A stretch of 64,000 bases of DNA, taken from the NCBI GenBank assembly GCA_963853835.1, contig OY970828.1:59822861-59886860 (forward strand), read 5' to 3'. The notes beneath the pieces are model-generated. The model was not told the origin of the DNA, did not search any database, and worked only from the letters and a program-made list of their open reading frames with translations. Positions 44,901 through 56,032 of this stretch are shown in pieces. Numbering within the stretch: position 1 is the stretch's first letter; each line of letters opens with the position of its first letter. Source of the DNA: Calendula officinalis (Eukaryota; Streptophyta; Magnoliopsida; Asterales; Asteraceae). Both the position numbers and the translations under genes were made by a program.

Positions 44901-45810
44901 TACTGATACTGAACGGATTCCAAAACCTACTCGCCAACAAATATGTGCAGAACAAGAAAAATTTCTGTATGAACAAGAGTTGAGAGTAAAAGAAGAACCA
45001 GATACTGACCCAGATACTGACACTCCTGGTCCTTCCCACAGAATCTCAAGAAAGGGTCCAGATCATATTCAACATTACTGGAATATGGTTGCTGCAAGGA
45101 CTCAGTATAAGGAGGAGAGAAAGGAGTTCTTGAGGACCAAGACATTTCCAAACGTTAGGGGGATACATTGGTTAAATCTGGATGTCAACAAAGTCAAAGT
45201 GAAGCTCAAAGAAGGAAAAATCATAATTACTTGTACTGGCTCAACCAGCCCTCCTGTGAAGCTATTCATACATGATATTCAAAGAATTGGGCTTCAAGAC
45301 TGGGTGAAAATTACAAGACTGATTAAAGAGCTTCCAACTAGGTCAACATATGGTCAGATAGTCTTGGATGAAATCTGTGCAGTGGCGGTTGTATGTTATG
45401 AGAAGGACCTACTCCATGAGGTGGAGTATAGGGCACTCAGTGTGATGACTGAAGCTTACTCCAACAACAGACCAGAGTGCCTTCATACATACAAGTATCT
45501 CAGAAAGTACCCTCTTCCTCCTAACCTTATTTTTCAGGATCAAAAGAGTGTCATATATCCAACTTCTGGATATATGTATACTGACTCAGAGGATAGGGAG
45601 TGTTTCATTTCTGAAGAAGATCTTCCAAGAGCACAAATCAGTCATCTTGTTGGACTGAAATGGATGATCACCAAGAAAGAAGACTCTTGGTTCAGAAAGA
45701 AGATTGTTGCAGTTCTCAATTGTAGAAGGGATGAACTCAAAAACAGAGAAGAGTTTGTTCACATCAAACAAGAAGTCTTCTATGAGAATGAAGCCATCAA
45801 CAGCAGATGA
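41913..45810 (+). CDS. Element C third gene (env-like position), two exons with a 688-bp intron
   Basis: Exon 1 is 41913-43281 and exon 2 is 43970-45810. The intron begins GTATGAATTT and ends TTTGTTTCTTTAG. Splicing joins phase-1 ends into one open frame of 1069 codons. The first 240 residues form a helical domain with LCEFWYSA (about 73-80), IIRETLRLP and FGPMWGILI, which matches the third gene of element A at the same spacing. An acidic Asp-rich run, a Gln/Pro/Ser-rich low-complexity middle with repeated EPSAQGE, and a basic C-terminal domain (YKEERKEFLRTK) follow. No signal peptide or convincing membrane span is visible, so env-like describes its place and not an envelope function. Role unknown. 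The frame is intact although pol is not. Confidence 0.75.
43282..43969 (+). other. Intron in the third gene of element C
   Basis: Donor CAG|GTATGAATT, polypyrimidine tract TTTTTTTGTTTCTTT, acceptor TTTAG|CACC. AT-rich with stops in all frames, unlike both flanking exons. The next AG (GTGCAG, 43978-43983) would give the wrong frame. Confidence 0.72.
44333..44545 (+). repeat. Extra polypurine tracts inside the third gene of C
   Basis: AGGGGGAGA occurs at 44333-44341, 44387-44395 and 44537-44545, identical to the functional tract at 45882-45890. Multiple upstream polypurine tracts are a recognised feature of Sireviruses. Confidence 0.7.
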
Positions 45811-45881
45811 AGATGAAGATTGTTACATATGCTGTTGTATTTATTTTCTTTCTTTTGTAAATGTTTTGTTATCATTAGATA

Positions 45882-45890
45882 GGGGGAGAT
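45882..45890 (+). promoter_or_regulatory. Polypurine tract of element C
   Basis: AGGGGGAGA, one base before the 3' LTR. It primes plus-strand DNA synthesis. Confidence 0.88.
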
Positions 45891-45891
45891 T

Positions 45892-46388
45892 GTTAAGGCA
45901 AAAAGCCTTACCCCTTATGGATCTTAAGATAACAAAACAACCTAGACTAGCTTAGATTAAGATGTAGAATAAAATAGCTAAGTTTAGGTCTGATACTGAG
46001 TGGTCAGAATAGCAACTCAGTATCAGAACTCAGTATCAGCCAGTGATACTGAGTAGAAGGACTGAGTTACAATCAGTATTGTAACGGACTAAGATCAAAT
46101 CCCTTGATCTTAGTCATTTCCTTAAATCAGTCCTTCGGTTACTCCTTTGCCCATTATGTAAGATCTCTATATCATTATAAATAGAGATCATCTAGCAAAG
46201 GAGAACTCACCAATTCACTTTACACGTTCATATCTTTTGTAATTGATTAGTGGTCTTGTTATTCCGCAACAAGCCACACTTAGTGGAATTATACATTTGA
46301 CTCATATCTTGTTCTTATACAATATTTGTCTTAAAGTTATAATTAATCAATCAATTATCCTTACAAACCAGGGTGTTGTGACCTAACA
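45892..46388 (+). repeat. 3' LTR of element C
   Basis: About 497 bp, the partner of 34923-35420, carrying the same paired CTCAGTATC/GATACTGAG hairpins and TATAAATAG. Confidence 0.95.
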
Positions 46389-48069
46389 GTTTCTTTATAA
46401 ACTTTGATTTTACACAAGTTTCACATTTGTCAAAATCTTTATTATTTAATTTTAATAAGCCTTTAGTTTGCATTTTTTCAATATTTTTAATATTAGTGTG
46501 AGCTAAACGTTTATGCCATAAAGAAATTGAACAAGCAATATAATCAGAAAACATTATTTCATTAAGTTCATAACCAACAACATTACTAGTGGTACCGTCA
46601 CTATCACTTGCGGTACCATCACTCTCACTCTCAGAAAAATCAACATTCAAAACAGAATCACCATAATGGTGACTACTACCCACATCCCCCTCAAACAATT
46701 CAAGCCGATACATACCACGTGTATTAACAACTTGTCCCACATACACCCCATCTTTATAAAACAAGGTCCTACCACCCTCAATCACCAACTTGAAACCATT
46801 ATCATCAAACTTGGCCGCCGACACAAGTCCTTTTGACACTCCCGGCACATGCAACACATCACGAAGGGTGACCATACTTCCATTACGGAAAGTTAGCAAC
46901 ACCGTGCCAATACCTTGAACACGCACCCTGTGGCCATCAGCACACGCCACCACCATTCCTTCACGAACCGGGCCATAAGTTTGGAAGCTACTACGATTCC
47001 CACAAACATGAATCGTAGCTCCAGAATCAAGAAACCATCCACGAGCTGCTATCACACGAGTCAATGTGGAAATCATGTTTGATTCCCCAAGATCCACATT
47101 GGCAATCAAGTGAGTAAGATCCGCAACAGCATTTGCGGATCCACCAACGGGCCCTGATTTCCGTAGTGGACATTCTCGTGCATAATGCCCTGTTTCTCCA
47201 CAAACATGGCACTTTCCTGTTTTCTTGGATGGATTGTTTTGATGATGATTATTAGGCCTCTTGAACTCCTTCTTTTTGGGTCCCATGTTCTTGTTCATTT
47301 TGAACCCTTTCTTGCCTTTGTAACCAGAACCAGACCCCGAACCCGAACCAGATTCATAACCACGACCCCCACCTGACACGTGGTGAACACTCATTCCGAC
47401 TTTACCCCTTTTGTCCCTGTTGCGAGTTTCCTCCTCAATACGGAGGTGTTTCAACAGAATATCCAAGGAGTAGTCCTCGGATTTGTGCATCATTCTTTTG
47501 GAAAAATCTTTCCATGAAGGTGGTAACTTGCAAATGATTGCTCCAACCTGAAAAAGCTCGGGAAGATTAATAGATAGGGAATTCAACTTATTCACTATCA
47601 CCTGGAGTTCATGCACTTGCTCCATAATCGGCTTATCATCCACCATTTGAAACTCGAAGTATTTAGACACAAGATACTTGTTGGTACCTTCTTCATGTGC
47701 CTTATACTTGAGTTCAATAGCTTTCCACAACTCTATAGGATTTGTAATAGGAGCATACAAATCATAGAGACGGTCGGATAATGAGTTCTTGATGTGTCCT
47801 AAGCATAGATGTTCGGACTCTCTACGCAGAGCCCTTTGCTTATCAAGATCAGCAATTGCTTGCACATCAAGAGCACCTCCTTCAGCGGGTTCTGGATTAG
47901 CGGGAATTGGTGGCAATTCAGGATCCAACACAAAGCTTAGTTTAAGCACAGCTAGCATAAACAAGACTTTGTCAGCCCAACGAGTGTAGTTCTGGCCATC
48001 AAAACGATCAAGCTTGATGAATTCTTGATTCATCAAACGGAAGTTGGTTGAGGAGATTTCAGTGTCCAT
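46389..48069 (-). CDS. gag-pol: Element B Gag-Pol, N-terminal part (Gag, protease, start of integrase)
   Basis: The ATG is at 48067-48069, and the longer open frame upstream runs into the LTR. Gag begins MDTEISSTNFRLMNQEFIKL, with FDGQNYTRWADKVLFML. A Gly/Ser-rich linker and CCHC knuckle CHVCGETGHYARECP (near 47205-47163) follow, then the protease with DSG (WFLDSGATIHVCGN), then the GAG-pre-integrase motif LWHKRLAHTNIKNI and the zinc-binding CETCVKSKF. Element C interrupts immediately after that, at 46389-46393. The downstream half is 32420-34917. No stop or frameshift is present in this half. Confidence 0.93.
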
Positions 48070-48141
48070 TTTCTTTTCTGAAATTTGATGAAGATTAGTC
48101 ACAGAATATAAAATAAACAGAAAGATATAAACCTTAAAGAT

Positions 48142-48870
48142 TGTTGTATATTTATTATATCCTGCAACAATTATTAGTATAATCGAATAATCAGAATGAA
48201 CAAAACGAACCTGAAATTTGACGAGAAGAACAGAAAATCGCACGGAATGAATTCCTGTCCTTTAAGGTTTATACGAGCCGTATGCTGTTAGCCTTCAACG
48301 TATAACCCCCAGGATTTGATGCAGTATAAACGATGTGTCCCGACAGCAAAAGAACCACCGTGTAACACAAAGTGATTACTCGGAAATCAAAGGAAGAACG
48401 ATGGTATGAGCAGCAGAGAGTTTGAGAGCTTTTTATGTATTTTCGTGTGTCTTCTAACACTGAAATGATGTTTCTTTTATAGGCCAGCGATCAAAAACGT
48501 ATACCATCAATACAGTCTTTTAAGACTGATAATGGACAGTCAAAAAACGGATGAAAACGCCCAAGGAATTAACAGCCCGTCTTAATGCTCGAACGTTACG
48601 TTTTGACTATCAACGAACTGGCCAAAAAGAAAGCTCCTCAGCTCCCAGCGACCGATGCGTCGTGCGAAGTGCAAAGTACGCCTAAATCGCGCCATTTCGC
48701 GTCATCGGTCTCGGCTCGGCGCGCGTGTGGGTCTAGCCCTTAATCCTCCACTAAAGCCTTTTGGAAGCTTAAAGAATTAATTGCCTTATAAACTCATTTA
48801 AGTTTCTTCCTCCCACCTATGTGGGATAGAGTATAAATTGCCAACTTGCAATATCTCTATATTTCCTACA
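48142..48870 (-). repeat. 5' LTR of element B
   Basis: 729 bp, the partner of 31184-31912. Element orientation starts TGTAGGAAATATAG and ends ATACAACA. The following bases (ATCTTTAAGGTTTATATC) do not fit the initiator tRNA-Met primer site. Confidence 0.93.
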
Positions 48871-48875
48871 TTTCC

Positions 48876-51800
48876 TGGATATAGGGGAGAACTCATTTCT
48901 TCAAATGAGGTCAACTGTTTTATATCTAAGGCAAACACAAATGAATCAGAACTCTGGCATAGAAGGATGTGTCACACAAATTTTAAAAATATGAACAATC
49001 TGGTTAAAAAGAATTTGGTAGTTGGTTTACCACAAAAAGAATTTATGTGTGATCATCACTGTGTTGCCTGCCTAAAAGGTAAACAACACAAGACTTCTCA
49101 TAAGTCCAAATCAATCAACTCTATTTCTACTCCTTTGCAACTCTTACATATGGACCTTTTTGGACCTACAAATGTAATGAGTATTGGAAAGAAGCAATAT
49201 TGCCTTGTTATTACTGATGACTTTTCCAGATACACTTGGGTATTCTTTCTCAGGACCAAAGATGAAACAAGTGAAATAATCAAGAATCTGATTATAAAGC
49301 TGGAAAATACAAGAGATCTCAAAGTGAAAGCAATTAGATGTGATAATGGAACTGAATTTAAAAATACTAACCTAATTGACTTCTGTGATCTTAAGGGTAT
49401 TGACAGGCAGTACAGCTCACCAAGAGCTCCACAACAAAATGGTGTAGCTGAAAGAAGAAATAGAACCATCATTGAAGCAGCCAGATCTATGCTTGCAGAT
49501 TCAAAATTACCAATAACTTTTTGGGCTGAAGCTGTTAATACTGCCTGTTATGTTCAGAACAGAGTATTAATAGTTAAGCCTCATTTTAAAACACCATATG
49601 AACTTTTCAATAAAAGAAAACCATCAATAAGTTTCTTAGAATCATTTGGTTTGTCCTTGTACTATTTTAATTACAAGAGAACAAATTGGTAAATTTGACT
49701 GCAAAGCAGATGATGGAATATTTGTCGGATACTCAACTCAAAGCAAATCTTACAGAGTATTTAACAAAAGGCTGAGGATCATTGAAGAAAGTGTAAATGT
49801 ATCCTTTAATGAAAATCTTATGCATGAACAAGGAAATGGTCCAGATTGGTTATTTAACATTGATAATCTAACCAAATCTTTTGATATGAACTATGACTTC
49901 AATGCAGGAGATTCGAACGAACAAAATCACCAAGGAGGATCATCATCAGTTAATGGTAGTCAAGATTTGATGAAGTATATTCTGGTTAATACTGATCCCA
50001 CAGTTAATACTGAGGACAGTAGTAACTCAGATAACCCTAGCACTTCTGAGACCAGTAACAACTTCAACTCACAAGATACTACTATTCCCAGTAGTAACTC
50101 AGAACCACAAAATCTTGATAATGAACCAAACAATACTGACACCAGTAACAACAATGATACTCCTGAAGTTAATGAAGAGAATGTTATTACTGACACCAGT
50201 AGTAATGATGAATCCCCACAAAATGCAAACACTCAAGAAGAAACATGGACAGATGGACAAATCCCTGAATCAAATGAGTCAAATTTAGACTCTCAATTAT
50301 CTGTTGATAAAATTCCTGGAACCAGAACTGAAAAGAATCATCCTTTGGACCTAGTCCTAAGTGATGTCAATTCATCCATGCAGACAAGAAGCAAATTTAA
50401 TTCTGCTATAAACTCTAATGTTTGCAATATAAGTCTAATCTCTAATGAATGTATGTATGAATGTTTTCTGTCACAGGAAGAACCAAAGAAGATCCAACAA
50501 GCTATGAAAGATTCAAACTGGATCATAGCAATGCAAGAGGAACTTCTTCAATTCAAACTTCAAGCAGCCTGGACTCTTGTACCTCTACCAAAAGGAAAAA
50601 GAGCCATTGGAACAAGATGGATCTTCAGAAACAAGAAAGATGAAAGAGGTATTGTTATCAAGAACAAAGCAAGACTGGTAGCCCAAGGATACACACAAGA
50701 AGAAGGTATTGACTATGATGAAGTATATGCCCCAGTAGCTAGAATTGAAGCAATAAGAATATTTCTGGCATATGCTTCATACAAAAGAATCAAAGTCTAC
50801 CAAATGGATGTAAAAAGTGCTTTTCTGTATGGAAAAATTAAGAAGAAGTATATGTATGTCAACCTCCAGGCTTTGAAGATCCAGAACATGATGACTATGT
50901 GTTCAAACTAGACAAAGCTCTATATGGCCTTCATCAGGCACCTAGAGCTTGGTATGGTACATTGTCTTCATACCTATTGAAGAACAATTTCAAGAGAGGT
51001 GCCATTGACAAAACATTATTCACAAGGAAGGTCAAAGATGATATACTACTGGTTCAAATATATGTAGATGATATCATCTTTGGATCAACAAATGATCAAT
51101 TGTGCAAAGAATTTGAAGAACTGATGCAGATCAAGTTCAAAATGAGTTCAATGGGTCCAATGAATTTCTTTCTTGGACTCCAAATCAATCAGAAATCAGA
51201 TGGTATTTTGATCAATCAATCAAAATACGTTAGGGATATCTTAGAGAAGTTTGCAATGAAAGATAGCAAAAGTGCAAGCACTCCAATGGAAACTCACAAA
51301 CACCTACATCCTGATATTGAGGGGGAGGATGTAGATGAACACCTTTACAGATCTATGACAGGTTCTTTAATGTATTTAACTGCATCAAGGCCTGACATTA
51401 TGTATAGTGTTTGTGTATGTGCCAGGTATCAAGCAAGACCTAAGGAATTACACTTGCAAGCTGTCAAAAGAATTTTCAGATACTTGAAGGGAAAACCCTC
51501 ACTTGGTCTGTGGTATCCACATGCATCACCATTTGAACTCATAGCCTACACAGATAGTGACTATGGTGGTGAATGCCAAGACAGAAATCTACTACTGGTG
51601 GATGTCAATTTTTTGGATCAAGGTTGGTCTCATGGCAATGCAAGAAACAAACAAATGTTTCAACTTCAACTGCTGAAGCAGAGTATGTAGCTGCATCTGC
51701 CTGCTGTGCTCAAGTACTGTGGATTCAAAATCAACTCCTAGACTTTGGTATCTCTATACTTAAAACTCCAATTTTTATAGATAATCAAAGTGCAATCAGT

Positions 51801-52004
51801 ATTGTGAATAATCCAGTAAAACATTCTAAAACAAAACACATTGAAATTAGATTTCACTTTATAAGGGATTGCAATGAAAAGAAATTAATAAAAGTAGAGA
51901 AAATCCATACTGATGATCAATTAGCAGATCTTTTTACAAAAGCATTTGATGTAGGAAGATTCAACTTTTTGGTTAGCAGTATTGGAATGATTTTAATAAG
52001 TTAA
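48876..52004 (+). pseudogene. pol: Element A Pol, integrase to RNase H (multiple frameshifts)
   Basis: Continues A pol after element B. GAG-pre-integrase (LWHRRMCHTNFKNMNNL) and the integrase core (HMDLFGP, IRCDNGTEF, PQQNGVAERRNRT) are open to about 49650. There the frame shifts. The next frame carries the linker and first half of reverse transcriptase (TRWIFRNKKDERG, MDVKSAFLYGK) to about 50850. A third frame has ALYGLHQAPRAWYG and YVDDIIFGST, and a fourth from about 51573 has the RNase H end (STTGGCQFFGSR, STAEAEYVAA, IDNQSAISIV, LADLFTKAF). With the shift near 48880, at least four frame breaks make it inactive. Confidence 0.9.
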
Positions 52005-52511
52005 ATCTAAAAGGAAAATCATGTGTAAAATGTTTTGTACAAATTTTAAACTTTCATTTTTTGTTTACTACTGGTTATTCATTACTACTGATCTTGTTAT
52101 TACTACCACATTCTAGTACTGATAGGGTTTCTCAGTAGAAATTAAGTCCAGTATAGAAACGAAGGTTACTACTGATGTTTCTAGTACTGATACTTAGTTA
52201 CTACTGATCGGCCGTTATCTGTAAAATACGACAATTACATTACTGAGCCTCATGAAAATAGTCGTTAGGTTATTATTCGAAGGATATTTTGGTCATTTTG
52301 CAGGGTTAATCGAAAAATATAAATAGCAGACTGAAATTAGTTTAACATTATCTTCTCCTCGATTTGCTACACCCTACGCTAAACCCTAATCTCTGCACAA
52401 TCCGATCAAAACCCAACATCAGTAACAACTCAATTACTTCCACAAATCTGAAATTCGTGCATAACTGATCACTCTCTCTGAAAGATTCATAACAAAAGAT
52501 CAAACTTCAAG
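52005..52511 (+). promoter_or_regulatory. Pol-to-third-gene spacer of element A with internal promoter
   Basis: It holds a cluster of the A word (TTTACTACTGG, ATTACTACTGATC, AGTACTGATA, GTTACTACTGATG, AGTTACTACTGATC) at 52065-52210, then TATAAATAG at 52318-52326. A plant-like leader containing AAACCCTAATC follows, and an ATG at 52512. The layout parallels element C, 41458-41912. Confidence 0.5.
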
Positions 52512-55500
52512 ATGGTACAAAGGATTTTCGTCCTATTGTGATGTTCCTAAAGAACTCATATATAAAATTTGCTCTCACCATAAATCCTAAAGCATATCAA
52601 CAACACTTGGTCGATTTCTGGACAAATGCTGAAAGAACTGAAGGTTCAACCATGTCCATGATCAAATCAATTGTGGATGGAAAGTCGATCACCATAACTG
52701 AACAATCCATTAGACAACATCTTCAACTCCATGATGAGTCAGGTATGTTCTCTTTACCAAAGGAAGATCTTGTTGAAACTTTAAAGAAAATGGGGTATGA
52801 AGGAAGACCAGATATAGTTACTTTTCAAAAGGGTCTTCTTTCACCTCAATGGAAGTTTTTAGTACACACTATTCAACATTGTATCTCTCCAAAACGAAGT
52901 ACTTGGAATGAGTTCAACAAATCAATAGCATCTGCTGTAGTTTGTCTGAGCACAGGACAAGTCTTTAATTTTTCAAAAATGATATTTGAGGGAATGCTTG
53001 GAAATCTGTCTTCTTCAAAATTTTTAATGTATCCAAGATTTTTAACTCATATCATAAACTGTGAATTACAAAATCTGTCAACTCCCAAAAACATTTTTGT
53101 AACACCAGAATTAAACAAAAAGGTTTTTGCAAACATGAGAAAACAATTCAAATTTTCTGGAAAAATCACTCCACTATTTTCAAACATGATCTATGATCGT
53201 CCCCCAACTGGAGAAGGTTCAAATCTCCCAGTTGAACCCCAACCCACTCCACCACCAAATACAGCCCAAACAAACCCATTGAGTCCACTCAATTACATGC
53301 ACCAACAGATGTCCTGCAAGTGTCCCAGGTACATGAGATTAATCCCCAGAGTGCTACTCTTCACTCTGAGGAAGACCAGACCTTAGCCAAATAAATTTCT
53401 AAAACTTATAAAAGGAAGCAATCTTCCTTAAAGGACACCAGGGGACAAATTGAGTCACACCCCAGGCTCCAAGAGTTGTCCTCCAAGGAGGAGAGAGGGT
53501 ATGAGGAAAGGGCTCTCACTACTGATGCCCCAAAGGTGGGTGCACAGGATAGTGAGAACATCAATAGGACCCAGACCTCGGCAACTTTAAGTGATGACTC
53601 ATCATTTGAGGCAGCACTTAAAGGACCCCGGTGCCAGAAAACCACAAGGGGGGCACTACTGCTTCTTCTAGGAAGAAGAGAGTGTCCAAACAACCCATTT
53701 CATCACCAAGAAGTGATGAGGGTAGAACAGAACAAATTGAATTGACGGATAGGATGGAAAACCTTAAAGCCAATGTACCAAATGAGCCCAATGATCCACC
53801 CAAATGGGCTGAGGGCAGTATTAAACAAACAAAATTGACGGATATGAAGGAAAACCTTAAAACCACTGTACAACATTGCCTGGAGTTACTGAATCATCAA
53901 GGGAAAACCATGACCTACATGAAGCACTACATCAATACCTTGAACAAAAGGCAGAAGAGGTTTGAACAAAGACTTCAAAGGCAATCAAATTTGATCAGGA
54001 AATTACAAAGAAAGATTGCAAGTAGTGAGGCTCAACAAGTTGAGATCACTAAGGGGGAGAAAGATCAAATTCAAGGGATGATTGATCAGTCAATAGCAGC
54101 AGCAGCCCTTCTCAACTTGAAAGAGGTTCATGGTGAAACAAGTCAAAATGTTGGTGAAGACTTGTACAGAGATGAGGATATATTTGTGTCTGCAAATCAA
54201 TCACAAACAGCAGCAGAACAAATAAACTCTCCAATTGCTACTGAAGTGATAGAGACTACTGATCCTATGGTTATTACTGAGAAAAAGGATAATGAGGTTG
54301 TTACTACTGATCGTGTTGAAGAAGGAAATATACCAGTAGTAAATACTACACAAGAAGATATCATGGATACTACTGATGCCCTAGCAGTAGTAATTTCTAT
54401 AGCAACCTCACCAGTAGTGAATGAAGAAAGACAAATTATACCAGTAGTAGTTACACCAGTAGCAACCACATTGGTTACTACTGAAGAGGAAGAAGAAGAA
54501 ATTCCTGAACTTATTGAACGAGAACGTTTTGTCATCATCACCAAACCACCAACTCCTGATCAACCACTTATCATACCTGACATTGATGATAATGTGAACT
54601 GGTTTGAAGTAGATGAATGTGAACTTCCTCCACACCCCAAGATTCTACCAGAAGACAAGCTTAAGTTATTTTATCCAAAACTTGAACTTCCTGGTATTCC
54701 TGATATGAAATATACTCCACCTCCATCTATACTTCCAGCTTGTATTGGAAAAGGAAAGGAAATCTATGATGATGATTATCCCAACAGAGCATTAGGTCAC
54801 TACATGGTGAAAAAAATTAACCATGTCAGAGCTGCTAAACAATCAAAATGGAAGGTGAAGCATATGAGGTATTTAAAGAAAGTGGCTTTTTATCAAGCTC
54901 TTGAAGAAAAGAAAATTACTGAAAAAGAAAGACTGAAAAATACAGAAAATCAAGAAGCTGAAGTTCCTATTCCACAGATAGAAGGAATCCTGGTAGAGGA
55001 TCAAAAGGCAGAGTTTGAAAAACAAAGAAAAATTGAAGAAGAACATCTCAACTGCCTTGAAGATCTTGTTGCTGAATGCAAGAAAGAAAAAGCTGACCTA
55101 CCAGAGGAAATATTTGAACAGAAAAGGAAGATGATTGACTTCCTAATATCAAAAGGGCAAAGTGCTAAATCTTTTGGCAGAATGAAAATGATTACAATAG
55201 TAGATAAATATTGTACTGCCAGAAAGAGAGAATTAGCTGAAGCACAAGCAGAAGAAGAAAAATCAAAAACTTTAATTGCTATAGATCCAACAGTCATTCA
55301 AACTGGTAGTATACCAACTACTGGTGAAACCTCCAAACCCAAATCAAAGAAAAGAAAAGCTCTTCAACAAGAACAGAAAGTCAAGAAGAAATAAAAAACA
55401 GAACAAATTATTCCTGTTCTTGAAGTTCCTGTTGCTCCCATTGAAAAGAATCCAATCCTTAATTGGAGAGTTATTGACAATAATGTGATAGAAGTAGTAA

Positions 55501-56000
55501 GGGAAGACAGAATAGTACAGAGATTTACTGGATGGAAACCAATGGTTAGATCTTGTTCAAGAAGTGATATAATCAAATTACTGATTATTGGCAAACCTAG
55601 AATGGCTAAAAAGAAGTGGAGAAACTCAGGAGCTGGATACATAACTAAAATGATTGATGCTGCATTTTATCCAGACAAATATCCTGAGATATTTACAAAC
55701 AAAGAAAATGTATATGCTTGGAATGTTCTCCCAACAGTTAACATGTATTTCTTTGAAAGATCAAGCAAGAATTGTGAACTGTACTTATATGAAAAAGAAT
55801 ATCCACACTCTGAAGAAACAATGTATCAGATATTTACAAATACAATGATGAAGCCATATGATGAAGTCATGTTTCAAAACAAACTGAATTATTTTACCAA
55901 AAGAAACAGCAAATACATTATTGCTCAACGAAAGAAACAGAATGAAAGAACATTAGAGAAAAGAAAGAGGGAAGAAGAAGAACAAAAGAAACTTGAGTAA
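52512..56000 (+). pseudogene. Element A third gene (env-like position), decayed
   Basis: The gene starts at ATG 52512 but is out of frame after a few codons. The main N-terminal domain is open from about 52525 to 53290, with LVDFWTNAERT, EQSIRQHLQLH, LSPQWKFLVHTIQHC and YPRFLTHIINC, collinear with the third gene of element C. Frame changes occur near 53300 and 53630. From 53631 a long frame encodes a coiled-coil region (KRQKRFEQRLQRQSNLIRKL), a Val/Thr-rich acidic middle and a Lys/Glu-rich helical C-terminus, with an in-frame TAA at 55392-55394 before the last 200 codons (WRVIDNNVIEVVRED to the stop at 56000). No signal peptide or membrane span is evident. Function unknown. Confidence 0.75.
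54052..54060 (+). repeat. Extra polypurine tract in the third gene of A
   Basis: AGGGGGAGA, the same string as the polypurine tracts of element C. The functional tract of A (TTTAGGGGAGAT) is at 56021-56032. Confidence 0.6.
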
Positions 56001-56032
56001 TTCTAAAAGGAATTAACAAGTTTAGGGGAGAT

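Larger units (their letters stand above)
34923..46388 (+). mobile_element. Element C: Sirevirus-type Ty1/copia retrotransposon inside element B
   Basis: 11.47 kb, starting TGTTAAGG and ending GACCTAACA, with a perfect target duplication GTTTC (34918-34922 and 46389-46393). Layout: LTR, tRNA-Met primer site, gag of 855 codons with two zinc knuckles, pol in the -1 frame, spacer with TATA box, intron-bearing third gene, AGGGGGAGA polypurine tract, LTR. It is organised like A but only distantly similar, so it is another Sirevirus family. Pol has a 1-bp frameshift before YVDD and a damaged RNase H. Gag and the third gene are open. The words GATACTGAG and CTCAGTATC recur throughout. Confidence 0.95.
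31184..48870 (-). mobile_element. Element B: Ty1/copia retrotransposon inside pol of A, host of C
   Basis: Two 729-bp LTRs (31184-31912 and 48142-48870) and a perfect target duplication TTTCC (31179-31183 and 48871-48875). Without element C it is 6.2 kb with a single gag-pol gene. A polypurine tract GGTGGGGGAT adjoins the 3' LTR. The LTRs differ at about three positions by eye. The sequence after the 5' LTR does not match the usual tRNA-Met primer site. Its lineage within Ty1/copia was not determined. Confidence 0.93.

Noticed and set aside
41913..45810. A true retroviral-type envelope protein
   Set aside because: No signal peptide, cleavage site, fusion peptide or transmembrane helix is visible, and the name fits only its position after pol.
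43978..45810. Independent ORF starting at 43978
   Set aside because: It has no ATG there (GTG). The phase and acceptor show that it is exon 2 of the gene starting at 41913.
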